Below are positions 1 to 7,088 of a stretch of DNA of 64,000 nt, piece by piece; position 1 is the first letter of the stretch, and the number at the start of each line of letters is the position of its first letter. Under the pieces are notes generated by a model. That model saw only the letters and a list, made by a program, of their open reading frames with translations, had not been told where the DNA came from and ran no database searches. The stretch spans positions 5,022 to 69,021 of the forward strand of contig CAVZMF010000008.1 in NCBI GenBank assembly GCA_963776375.1. The letters are read 5' to 3'. This DNA comes from PALSA-612 sp963776375 (GTDB taxonomy: Bacteria; Actinomycetota; Thermoleophilia; Gaiellales; Gaiellaceae). The translations under genes were made by a program, and so were the position numbers.

Positions 1-4
1 TCCG

Positions 5-520
5 GTGACGGCCCCGCGGCGCCATCGGGTCGCCGATGCCGGCCGGAAGGTTCGTGCCGTGCCGCGGCCGAATCTGATCGAGCGGCGCCTGTCGAGGTTC
101 CTGCGTGAGCCGCCTTCGGTTCGCCTCGCCGCGGGCGTGATCGTGGTGGCCACGACGCTCGTCGTCGTCGGCGGCGGGATCCTGATCAGGGTGCTCGACC
201 ACCACGAGTACTCGAACGTCTGGGTCGGAATGTGGTGGTCGCTGCAGACGGTGACGACGGTCGGCTACGGCGACGTGACGCCGAAAGACGTCGCCGGCCG
301 GCTGGTGGGCGCGTTCGTGATGCTCGAGGGAATCGCCTTCCTGGCGATCGTCACCGCCGCGATCACCTCGACCTTCATCGCCCGCGCCCAGAGCGAGCGT
401 GCCGCCGCTGAGCAAGCAGACGAGGAGACGGAGGAGGCACGGGTCGATGCCCGCTTCGACGATCTCGTCCAGCGCCTCGACCGTCTCGAGTCGATGCTCC
501 GCGCGCTCGGCAAGAGCTGA
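5..520 (+). CDS. Two-pore-type potassium channel (ion-channel pore domain)
   Basis: Small membrane protein that should conduct potassium. Residues about 40-62 form a first membrane helix, followed by a pore loop holding the selectivity filter TTVGYGDVTP (about residues 83-92) and a second helix (about 100-123). The C-terminal ~45 residues are charged and probably coiled-coil (EQADEETEEARVDARFDDL), as in tetrameric two-helix channels of the Ion_trans_2 family. The GTG start lies at the very edge of the window, so the true start could be further upstream. No RCK regulatory domain is present. The family call is firm because of the filter; physiological role is not visible. Confidence 0.88.
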   Translation: MTAPRRHRVADAGRKVRAVPRPNLIERRLSRFLREPPSVRLAAGVIVVATTLVVVGGGILIRVLDHHEYSNVWVGMWWSLQTVTTVGYGDVTPKDVAGRLVGAFVMLEGIAFLAIVTAAITSTFIARAQSERAAAEQADEETEEARVDARFDDLVQRLDRLESMLRALGKS

Positions 521-551
521 GCCGAGCTATCCGGACTTGGCGACCCGTGTA

Positions 552-1182
552 TTACGCAGACGATGTCGTGGGTGGTGGTGTCTGGTCGCCACGCGTTCTC
601 AGCAGGGCGACGATCGCGATCAGCAGGTAGCCGAACGCGGCCACTTTGGGCGCGAAGATCGCGAGCACGATCACGCCGATGTAGAAGCCGAGGTTCGGCG
701 TCGTCGCGAGCATGATCGCGTTGATCTCTTTCTCGCTCACCTCTGGCTTGAGCAGGCCGCGGTCGCGTGCGATCGAGCCCCAGAGAGCGCCGAGCAGAAG
801 CTGGATAACGAGCAGCGAGGCTCCGTAGAAGATGGCTGCGGCGCGCTGGGCGCTGTTGTCGTGGATCGCCTCGGCCATCGAGCCTGGTCGGGAAGGGCAG
901 GAACGCGACCGCCATCAGCAGCACCAGGTTGATGACCATGACCTGCTGGTTCGCGTACTGCAGGCGCCGGAAGATGGCGTGGTGGGCCATCCAGATCCCG
1001 CCGATCGTGATGAAGCTCGTCGCATACGCCAGATAGGAGGGCCACTGATGAGCGATGCCGCGCCACAAGTTGTCGAACGCTGCCTCGGGGACAGCTACTT
1101 CGAGAATGAGCAGCGTGATCGCGATCGCGAACACGCCGTCACTGAACGCCTCCGTCCGGCCCGTGCTCCAGCGGTCGCCCAC
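552..1182 (-). CDS. TMEM175-like (DUF1211) membrane protein, one frameshift
   Basis: Bacterial TMEM175-family protein of about 210 residues, a family of potassium-permeable channels. The N-terminal helix carries the family signature RTEAFSDGVFAIAITLL, followed by helices containing GGIWMAHHAIF and FLPFPTRL. After that the reading frame shifts: an extra base at about 879 separates FLPFPTRL from MAEAIHDNSAQRAAAIFYG, which continues the family pattern to the stop at 552. GTG at 1182 was chosen because it precedes VGDRWSTGRTEAF and has an AAAGG-like ribosome site. It lies convergent with the upstream potassium channel. The break is probably a sequence error because both halves keep conserved residues. 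Confidence 0.82.
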
Positions 1183-1477
1183 AGCGAACCTTTCACCGCA
1201 TGCGCCACCGCTCCTGCCCGATCGGCCACCCTGAGCATCGGGTCTCTCGCGACGAAATGAAGGCGAGTCCGACCTCGACCGGTGAATTGGCTCATTGCAC
1301 CGACGCAGGACCTCTAACAGATCCTGCTCGAGCCTCGGGCTCCGCCGGGAGACCGACGCTGACCGACCTCGCCGCCGCACGAAAGCCGCTCTCGCGCCTG
1401 CGAGGCAACACCCCCGCTTACCGTCGTCAGGTGTTCGGATCGCACGCAGAGTCACCGCTTAACCGCAACCCATCCCA

Positions 1478-1795
1478 ATGCCGGGAGTGTGGCACCCGCT
1501 CACCGCGCCGGATCTGCGAGCAGTAGCCGAGTACACGGCGGTTCGGAACGCGCTGCGGGCGGCGGCCGACGCGGGCGCGACGTCGGCTCACGTGCGGATG
1601 GACTCGCCGGTGGTCTTCGGCCACCTCTCTGGGGCATCGCGTGCGTGGGCCGAGCACCTGATCCGGCTCAAGGAGGAGGTCGAAGCGCAGGTGGCCCGGT
1701 ATCCGGGGCGGGTCACGTTCGCTCGGATTTCCAGGGAGCGGAACCGAGTTGCCGACAGCTCGCGAAGGACGGCGCCCGGGCCTCGAAGGCGCTGA
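1478..1795 (+). CDS. RNase H-like domain protein, probably truncated
   Basis: The 105-residue product matches the C-terminal two thirds of the RNase H-like fold used in bacterial RNase HI homologues. It has AEYTAVRNALRAAADAG, then the acidic strand VRMDSPVVFGHLSG, and near the end FARISRERNRVAD, the typical final His/Asn-Asp region of this fold. The first beta-hairpin with the leading catalytic Asp is missing, so it looks like a decayed or 5'-truncated copy. No good ribosome site precedes the ATG. It could instead start in another frame upstream with an indel, but I could not reconstruct that. Confidence 0.5.
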   Translation: MPGVWHPLTAPDLRAVAEYTAVRNALRAAADAGATSAHVRMDSPVVFGHLSGASRAWAEHLIRLKEEVEAQVARYPGRVTFARISRERNRVADSSRRTAPGPRRR

Positions 1796-2106
1796 GCGCC
1801 GATCGGCGGCGATAGGTTCCGCGTCAAGTGCACGACCGTCGGCGCGGTCTGGGCGCGGATCGACACGTGCGGTGACCTTAGCCCGGGCGCCGTTGCCATA
1901 TCCACGATCAACAGGCCCCGTCTCCACTGCGAGCGCAGATCGCAGTCGATTCACCCCCGGCTGCCAGTGATCCCGCATGCATCCGGAGCCCCCTCATGCC
2001 TCGACGGTTCAAGGGACCACCCTGACCGGGCCCTAGTCTCTGGTACCGAACCGACCGTGTGATGCACAAGCGTGCTCTCGCCTGATCGCCGCCAACCAGG
2101 CTCTGT
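1796..2106. other. Gene-poor gap
   Basis: About 310 bases between the RNase H-like fragment and the HB1/HARE-like gene. Open frames here show no recognisable family and no convincing ribosome sites. I see no strong hairpin or promoter. Confidence 0.4.
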
Positions 2107-2523
2107 TTAGTTGGTCAACTCGTAGACGCCTCGGCTGATCCGCCGGAAGCGAGGGGCATCACCGCCGGAGTACCCGGCCAGTGTCCCCTTCACGGATGAC
2201 CACAGCAGCGGTCCGCCCGTGAGGCGCTCGGCTGCTGCGTGGATCTCGCACGCTCGCAGCGGCCGACCGGCCTCCTCGAGTACCCGCGTGACCGTCTCGA
2301 GCACCGGACTCAGCCTGGGTGGAGCGGAGCGAGGAAAGATCGGATTCTCAGCAGCTTTGGCCACCAGCCGGCCTCGCAGCTCCGCGATCCGGGAGAGCTC
2401 AACCTTGGCTTGAGGGTTCGAACGTGCCCCGTTGTCTTCCATCGGAGAACTGCCCGTAAACAGGCGGTTTCTCGTTACTAGGGCGAGGTCAGCCACTCGC
2501 CCGTGCGTCCTCGCTGCGTCCAC
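2107..2523 (-). CDS. HB1/HARE-type winged-helix domain protein
   Basis: The C-terminal 70 residues resemble the HARE-HTH (HB1, ASXL, restriction endonuclease) winged helix: SPVLETVTRVLEEAGRPLRACEIH, then AAERLTGGPLLWSSVKGTLA and FRRISRGVYEL. That domain is found in DNA-associated and regulatory proteins. The N-terminal part is basic and unstructured. An alternative start at 2442 (MEDNGARSNPQ) would give 111 residues and is more likely on composition; the longer form is listed because no clear ribosome site separates them. It flanks the probable integration scar at 2.58-3.41 kb and may belong to the same mobile segment. Confidence 0.55.
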   Translation of the reverse strand: MDAARTHGRVADLALVTRNRLFTGSSPMEDNGARSNPQAKVELSRIAELRGRLVAKAAENPIFPRSAPPRLSPVLETVTRVLEEAGRPLRACEIHAAAERLTGGPLLWSSVKGTLAGYSGGDAPRFRRISRGVYELTN

Positions 2524-2577
2524 TCTGATCCTCCGATGCGGCCTCGAACGCGTCGAGCGCGTCGCAGTGACGGACGA

Positions 2578-2694
2578 TCACACGATCTTGCCGAGGGCCG
2601 GGTTGTCCACGCGTGCCTGTTGGGGTCGTGGTTCGCGCAGTAGGTTCCTCGCGCGATGAGGGTTCCGCACCTTCAGGCAGGGTCGCTTCGGCAT
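2578..2694 (-). pseudogene. Remnant of an HNH-endonuclease-type zinc ribbon
   Basis: On the minus strand an ATG at 2694 opens MPKRPCLK. One base later, in the next frame, the text continues CGTLIARGTYCANHDPNR. Joined, this gives the CxxC...C..H ribbon that commonly begins short actinobacterial and phage HNH endonucleases. Nothing after it matches an HNH core, so only the first ~35 codons survive. It lies beside two tRNA 3'-half sequences, which fits a mobile-element edge. The call depends on one assumed frameshift and could be chance. Confidence 0.35.
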
Positions 2695-3025
2695 CGCCCG
2701 GGCAGTGTCGCTGTGGTCGAGCTTGACCGTGGAAGAGTTGTCCATATATATGCCCCGAAGGCGCTCGCAGACCTGCTGCCTGTCGTCGAAGACTGCATGG
2801 GCGGCCACGAGCGTGCCAACGAGACCGGTATGCGCCGTGCTACTAGCGCCCCGATTGGCAGGCTCGGGTTCCATCGGCCAGCCAACCGTATACACGGCGT
2901 GCCGGCTTCTGGCCTCTGCACGGTCCGTCGCACCGCGTCACGGTTCCCGAGGCGGCGCGGCGGCCCGGAGAATTGGCGAGCCCCTCCCTTGTACGGGAGG
3001 TGCCGTCTAGGATCAGAACTGGCAA
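2695..3025. other. Gene-poor gap next to tRNA remnants
   Basis: About 330 bases with overlapping open frames on both strands but no recognisable protein, ribosome site or repeat. It separates the HNH remnant from the terminator and tRNA-like sequence and may be decayed mobile DNA. Confidence 0.35.
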
Positions 3026-3030
3026 AACAA

Positions 3031-3055
3031 AAACCCCCAGATTTGCTGGGGTTTT
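3031..3055 (-). terminator. Rho-independent terminator behind a tRNA-Thr 3' half
   Basis: Read on the minus strand, AAACCCCAG and CTGGGGGTTT form a stem around CAAAT, followed by a T-rich tail (TTTTTGTTTTG reading on). It begins a few bases after the tRNA-like acceptor end, as terminators normally follow tRNA genes, so it probably came with the tRNA fragment. Confidence 0.75.
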
Positions 3056-3058
3056 AGA

Positions 3059-3103
3059 GCTCTCTCCCGGACTCGAACCGGGGCCGCCTCCTTACCGTGG
3101 AGG
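3059..3103 (-). other. tRNA-Thr(GGU)-like 3' half, candidate attachment site
   Basis: Minus-strand sequence with an anticodon arm (CCTCC / GGAGG around loop ACGGTAA, anticodon GGT), a short variable region, a perfect T-arm (CCCGG TTCGAGT CCGGG) and acceptor strand AGAGAGC. No matching 5' acceptor (GCTCTCT) or D-arm lies upstream. Loop position 33 is C where a functional tRNA has U. Site-specific integrases often use exactly this part of a tRNA gene, so it is best read as an att remnant. A tRNA gene damaged by errors is less likely because the whole 5' half is absent. Confidence 0.6.
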
Positions 3104-3360
3104 ATTGGAGTGTGGCCCGCAGCGTCAGGAGAGTCCGCTCACCGCCTGGGTTTCCCTGCTGCTAAGCCGGTTTGGCCCCCTGTTCGATCGTTGCCTTGAC
3201 GATCCCTGAGATGCCCCGAGGGACCCCGACCCTGTCCCCAAGACCTGTCCCCAGAATCAGCCTGAATGAGGTCGTCGTCCCGGGTTCGCTCGAGTCGATC
3301 CGGGAGGACATCAACCATGCTGTCTGAGCGAACCCGAGCGAACTGACGCGAACGGCTGCA

Positions 3361-3407
3361 CCGAATCGACAAGCCGGGGGTCACTGGTTCGAGCCCAGTA
3401 CCGCCCA
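3361..3407 (+). other. Second orphan tRNA 3' half, candidate attachment site
   Basis: Plus-strand sequence holding a perfect T-arm (ACTGG TTCGAGC CCAGT), then acceptor strand ACCGCCC and discriminator A. A matching 5' strand GGGCGGT is absent upstream and the anticodon arm is degenerate. The antisense reads GLEPVTPGL, a peptide often seen in spurious gene calls over tRNA ends. Together with the opposite-strand tRNA-Thr 3' half 260 bases away it suggests repeated integration at tRNA genes. Confidence 0.5.
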
Positions 3408-3443
3408 TATGGCATTGTCGTCCTGACAACGTGTTATGAGAAG

Positions 3444-3950
3444 TTAAGTGCGCTGATCGTCGGGCTGGGCGAGCGTTCCGGAATGACGCTCGGGGCAGTC
3501 GAGATTCGTGCTCGCCGGAGCGGGGATTCGGCCTGGATTCCAGATGATCTCCCAGAGGTGACCGTCAGGATCGCGGAAGTAACCGGAGTAGATGCCCCAG
3601 GGTCGATCGCGGGCTGGGGTGATGGGCGCGCCCGCAACTTCGGCCTGCTCGAGCAGCCTGTCAACCTCGTCGCGGCTCCGTAATAACTGGGCGAGGCTGA
3701 ACTCGCCGCTCCGCCCAGAGTCAAGGTCGATCTCTGCGTCCTTGGCCAGGTCTGCGCGGGGATACAGGCTGAGAATCAGACCACCGTCGAGCTCGAACAG
3801 CGCGATCGCGCCATTCGCGCCCGTCACCTCGTCGGTCCACTTCTCGCCGATGACGCCGCTTGACTCCAAGCCGAGGCCGTCGCGATAGAACGAAAGCGAG
3901 CGTTCCAGGTCGTCGACGGCAAGCGTGATCACATGTAGGCACGAATCCAT
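3444..3950 (-). CDS. VOC (glyoxalase/bleomycin-resistance) superfamily protein
   Basis: A single VOC domain of about 140 residues with a short extra tail. The N-terminal module reads HVITLAVDDLERSLSFYRDGLG and the C-terminal module ends GYFRDPDGHLWEIIWNPG, with His near the start and Glu near the end in the usual metal-ligand positions. Members range from lyases to dioxygenases and fosfomycin or bleomycin resistance proteins; the substrate cannot be assigned here. It is monocistronic. The start ATG at 3950 is the first residue of the conserved strand, so nothing is missing. Confidence 0.85.
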   Translation of the reverse strand: MDSCLHVITLAVDDLERSLSFYRDGLGLESSGVIGEKWTDEVTGANGAIALFELDGGLILSLYPRADLAKDAEIDLDSGRSGEFSLAQLLRSRDEVDRLLEQAEVAGAPITPARDRPWGIYSGYFRDPDGHLWEIIWNPGRIPAPASTNLDCPERHSGTLAQPDDQRT

Positions 3951-4159
3951 TCTCTCTCCCTTTCCAACCAGATCGTCGCCACAAACGCGCGCTCTTCCAG
4001 GGCCGGGAACACCTCATGGCGAGTGTTCGGGCAGTCCCCTGAAGCCGTGAGGCTGGATTTGGCCGGAACCGATGAGTTTCCGCTGGTCTGCCAGTCTCTA
4101 CCGCGTACGAATCCGTAAGCGAGAAACTTCCGCCTGCAGTAATGACTCCAGGAGGCAGC

Positions 4160-4834
4160 ATGAGGCTTCTTCTCACTTCCAGTGGCATCAGCAACACGAG
4201 CATCCACGACACGCTGGTCGACCTGCTGGGCAAGCCGATTGCCGAGTCCAGCGCCCTCTGCATTCCCACTGGGGTGCAGCCCTTCCCCGGCGGACCTTCA
4301 CACGTCTACCAGTTCATCAGCGGATCAACTCACAGCCCCATGTGCGGATTGGGATGGAAGTCGTTGGGAGTGCTCGAGCTCACCGCGCTGCCCAGCATCA
4401 GAGAAGAGCATTGGGTCCCCGCGGTCCAGGAGGCTGACGCTCTGCTGGTTTGGGGCGGCAGTCCCTTGTACCTGTGCTACTGGATGCGGCAATCCGGACT
4501 GGCCGACCTCTTGCCGTCCCTGCGGCCCGAGACGGTCTATGTCGGCGTGAGCGGCGGAGCAATGGTGGCCACTCCCGACTTCGGAGGAGACACCTACGAC
4601 GAGAGTGAGCCGCTCACCGGCAGCGACAGAGCGCTCGGGCTAGTCGATTTCTCGGTCTTTCCACACCTTGATCGCGAGGATGGCATTCCGGCTAGCCCTC
4701 TGGCCGAGATAGAAGCATGGGCCGCCGGGCTATCAGTGCCGGCGTACGCGATCGACGATCAGACCGCCATCAAAGTGGTCGACGGCACCGTCGAAGTCGT
4801 CTCCGAGGGTCACTGGAAACTGTTTACCCCCTAG
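4160..4834 (+). CDS. Peptidase S51 family (dipeptidase E / cyanophycinase-like)
   Basis: A 224-residue class I glutamine-amidotransferase-fold hydrolase of the S51 family. It has LLLTSSG at the N terminus, ADALLVWGGSPLYL in the middle, and the nucleophile elbow VGVSGGAMV (residues about 130-138), where the usual sequence is SAGA with the catalytic Ser. A later FPHLDRE supplies the His region. The ATG at 4160 was preferred over 4142 because AGGAGG lies 8 bases before it. The stop codon is inside the first arm of the palindrome at 4831, so that hairpin may end transcription. Such enzymes cleave Asp-X dipeptides or act as esterases; substrate unknown. Confidence 0.82.
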   Translation: MRLLLTSSGISNTSIHDTLVDLLGKPIAESSALCIPTGVQPFPGGPSHVYQFISGSTHSPMCGLGWKSLGVLELTALPSIREEHWVPAVQEADALLVWGGSPLYLCYWMRQSGLADLLPSLRPETVYVGVSGGAMVATPDFGGDTYDESEPLTGSDRALGLVDFSVFPHLDREDGIPASPLAEIEAWAAGLSVPAYAIDDQTAIKVVDGTVEVVSEGHWKLFTP

Positions 4835-4866
4835 ATGATTGATCGATAAAACGACCAATCATCTAG
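4831..4866. repeat. CTAG-ended palindrome, copy 1
   Basis: CTAGATGATTGATCG and its near-perfect complement CGACCAATCATCTAG (one mismatch in 15) flank a 6-base A-rich loop. It overlaps the stop of the S51 peptidase gene. Copy 2 at 4943 differs by a few bases only. It could be a bidirectional terminator between convergent genes or a short mobile/REP-like element. Confidence 0.7.
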
Positions 4867-4942
4867 CAGGAATCGTAATCCGGGCCGTTTGAATTCCCAC
4901 TACGCTGCGTGGCTAATGCGTACCCTTGCCGGCCGGCAACCG

Positions 4943-4981
4943 CTAGACGATTGATCGACGAATTTCCGATCAATCGACTAG
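4943..4981. repeat. CTAG-ended palindrome, copy 2
   Basis: CTAGACGATTGATCG and CGATCAATCGACTAG pair with one mismatch around a 9-base loop. Core and ends match copy 1 while the loop differs, so the arms rather than the whole unit are conserved. It lies 29 bases beyond the stop of the convergent cupin/TPR gene. Confidence 0.7.
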
Positions 4982-5010
4982 GCTCAGCTCGGAAGGTCGA
5001 GACCTCCCCG

Positions 5011-5649
5011 TCAACGAAGAGCCTCCTCGAACCGCGGGTCGTTGCGTACGGCGGCGAAGTCGTCGTCTCTGCGCGCGTCCTCGCGGAACCGCGGGAGCAG
5101 CTCGACGGACCGCCGGAGGTGGGCGAACGTGTCGTCGCCGGTGTCGCCCGCGAGCGTTGCGAAGCACGCGTAGTTGTAATGCAAGCCCGCGTGGTCCGGC
5201 ATGTGCTCGAGGGCACCGCGGACAGCTTCGAGCGCGTCGGCGTACCGCCGTTCGCCGTACGCGGCCATCGACTCTCTGTGGAACGGCCACGCCTCACCCC
5301 AGTCGACCCCCTGGTACGCCTCGCCTGGCGTGGCGCCGACAGCGAGGACGGTTCCGTCCCCGGTCGCCTTCCGCCGCGACTCCGGCCTGACGAACACGAG
5401 TGTTCCTGGCGGCGCGTCGACCGCCTCGCCGTCGACCTCGAAGGTCGCCTTCCCGTCGAGCACGATGTACAGCTCCTCCTGGCCCGACCCGGCCTCGTCG
5501 TGCTCATTGATGAGCGTGCCGTCCTCGTCGGGCGTGTAGGCGTTGATTCCAAATGCGTGGATCCCGAGGTGCTCGCGCACCGGAATATCTCTACCGCGCC
5601 GCTCGATGTCATCGAGGTGCGCGACCTGCCACGTCGGGTTGCCGTTCAT
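5011..5649 (-). CDS. Cupin-domain protein with TPR-like C terminus
   Basis: Residues about 25-110 are a single cupin barrel: INEHDEAGSGQEELYIVLDG forms the first metal-binding motif (His and Glu present) and PPGTLVFVRPESRR the second. Residues about 125-210 resemble one or two TPR helices (YADALEAVRGALEHMPDHAGLHYNYACF). This arrangement is seen in actinobacterial proteins of unknown role. The ATG at 5649 follows a GGAGGTGAACGG-type ribosome site. The gene is monocistronic and convergent with the S51 peptidase across the twin palindromes. Function beyond possible metal binding is not assignable. Confidence 0.8.
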   Translation of the reverse strand: MNGNPTWQVAHLDDIERRGRDIPVREHLGIHAFGINAYTPDEDGTLINEHDEAGSGQEELYIVLDGKATFEVDGEAVDAPPGTLVFVRPESRRKATGDGTVLAVGATPGEAYQGVDWGEAWPFHRESMAAYGERRYADALEAVRGALEHMPDHAGLHYNYACFATLAGDTGDDTFAHLRRSVELLPRFREDARRDDDFAAVRNDPRFEEALR

Positions 5650-5800
5650 CCGTTCACCTCCGAGTCCTGCGGGTCATTGGGAATCGTCGATCGTAACCGC
5701 CGTCAAACGGCTCGCTTGATCTGGCGACAGGGTGCGGCCTGCGTACGGTCCACCCAGCGACCTTCGACGGCACCTCGCCCTGCCGTTAGCATCGACGGTC

Positions 5801-6289
5801 GTGCGGGAGGCCTCGGGACAGATTGTCCTTCGCGACATCGAAGATCGTGATCTCAGGGTGCTGTTCGAGTACTCGAGAGATCGCGACGCGATACGGATGG
5901 CTGCGTTCACGTCGCCGGATCCCGATGATCGAACCACCTTCGAGCGACGGTGGGCGCGGCTGAGAAGCGACGGCTCTACGACGAACAGGGTCGTCGAGAT
6001 CGACGGTCGAGTCGTGGGTCACATTGCGAGCTTCGACTTGGACGGTCACCGCGAAGTCACCTACTGGATAGGCCGTGAAGATTGGGGCCGCGGCATTGCC
6101 ACACGTGCTCTACAAGAGTTCTTGCAGATGGAGGCAAGCCGTCCTCTTTACGCCCGCGCTGCAAGCGACAACGCCGCGTCGATTCGTGTGTTGGCGAAGT
6201 GCGGTTTTCTTATTGTGGGCGAGGGGCGCGGGTTCGCTCATGGGCGCAACGAGGAGACGGACGAGGTCGTCCTCCGACTCGATGCATGA
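5801..6289 (+). CDS. GNAT-family N-acetyltransferase
   Basis: A 162-residue RimJ/RimL-type acetyltransferase. Visible features: IVLRDIEDRDLRVLFEYSRD at the N terminus, then VVEIDGRVVGHIASF, then the acetyl-CoA pyrophosphate-binding segment GREDWGRGIATRAL, and NAASIRVLAKCGF near the end. The GTG at 5801 is preferred because upstream codons are not conserved-looking. The acceptor could be a protein N terminus or a small amine. It is divergent from the cupin/TPR gene across about 150 bases that must hold both promoters, although no clear -35/-10 pair stands out. Confidence 0.83.
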   Translation: MREASGQIVLRDIEDRDLRVLFEYSRDRDAIRMAAFTSPDPDDRTTFERRWARLRSDGSTTNRVVEIDGRVVGHIASFDLDGHREVTYWIGREDWGRGIATRALQEFLQMEASRPLYARAASDNAASIRVLAKCGFLIVGEGRGFAHGRNEETDEVVLRLDA

Positions 6290-6406
6290 ACCCAACTGCC
6301 CGCGCCTGGGCGAGCGTACTGTCGCTCTGGGTTGAAGGAGCCGCGCGGCCGGTGGCGACGTTATGTAGCGCATGGCACGTCCTGCGCGGTGCCCTAGGAT
6401 TGCGCC

Positions 6407-6808
6407 CTGCCGTTCACGCTCAGGAACATCAAGGAGGATCTGGAGGACCTCGGCCCTAGGTTCGACGGCGCGCCGGACCTCGAGTTCCGTGCGGCGACCA
6501 AGGCGCTCGACCTCGAGAAATCCGCCCTGAGCTACCAGCGCGTCCCGCCCGGCTATCGCTTTCCGTACGGCCACACGCACGAGAAGCAAGAGGAGGTGTA
6601 CGTGGTCCTGCGCGGGAGCGGGCGGATGAAAGTCGACGACGAGATCGTCGAGCTCAAGGAATGGGACGCGGTGCGCGTCCCGCCCCGTACGTGGCGAGGC
6701 TACGAGGCCGGGCCAGAGGGCCTCGAGATCCTCGTCATCGGCGCGCCCAATCTCGGCGAGGATCCGCGCGAAGACGTCGATGGCCAGCGCGACTGGTGGG
6801 CTGACTAG
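6407..6808 (+). CDS. Small cupin protein, CTG start
   Basis: A 133-residue single-domain cupin. It begins PFTLRNIKEDLEDLGPRF, has the first cupin motif HTHEKQEEVYVVLRGSG and the second VRVPPRTWRGYEAGPEG. This N-terminal helix plus barrel layout is common among small actinobacterial cupins. An in-frame TAG at 6395-6397 and the conserved N terminus leave only CTG at 6407 as a sensible start (GTG at 6596 would cut the barrel). The final codons are partly duplicated just after the stop. Two metal-ligand His are present; substrate unknown. Confidence 0.75.
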   Translation: MPFTLRNIKEDLEDLGPRFDGAPDLEFRAATKALDLEKSALSYQRVPPGYRFPYGHTHEKQEEVYVVLRGSGRMKVDDEIVELKEWDAVRVPPRTWRGYEAGPEGLEILVIGAPNLGEDPREDVDGQRDWWAD

Positions 6809-7088
6809 TGACTGGTGGGCTGGCTAGTAGAGCTGTCCGGAAGTTTTGATCGTTAGGCCGCGAGTCGGAGGTCGGGGCGGAATAGAGTCAACTTGCACCC
6901 TCCGATCCGCATGCGACGGACGGCTTAGGAACTGGTCTCGATCCACTGATTGACCGGGGTCAGCCCGTGCGCCAGTTGTGCGCCAGTCAGGTGGCGCGGG
7001 AGGAGGTGACGGCGAAGTGTTCGGGCTGCAGGGGCGAGGACGACGCTGAGCCGGAAGAGCCGCACCAGGCGCAGCCGGTGCGCGGCCC

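Noticed and set aside
3059..3103. Complete functional tRNA-Thr
   Set aside because: No 5' acceptor strand or D-arm exists upstream and loop position 33 is C, so only a 3' half can be supported.
2973..3209. Open frame on the plus strand with SPGLEPGPPPYRGG
   Set aside because: It reads antisense through the tRNA-Thr-like 3' half and terminator, so it is not a protein gene.
3139..3429. Open frame on the minus strand with GLEPVTPGL
   Set aside because: It is the antisense of a tRNA T-arm and acceptor; such peptides are well-known spurious calls.
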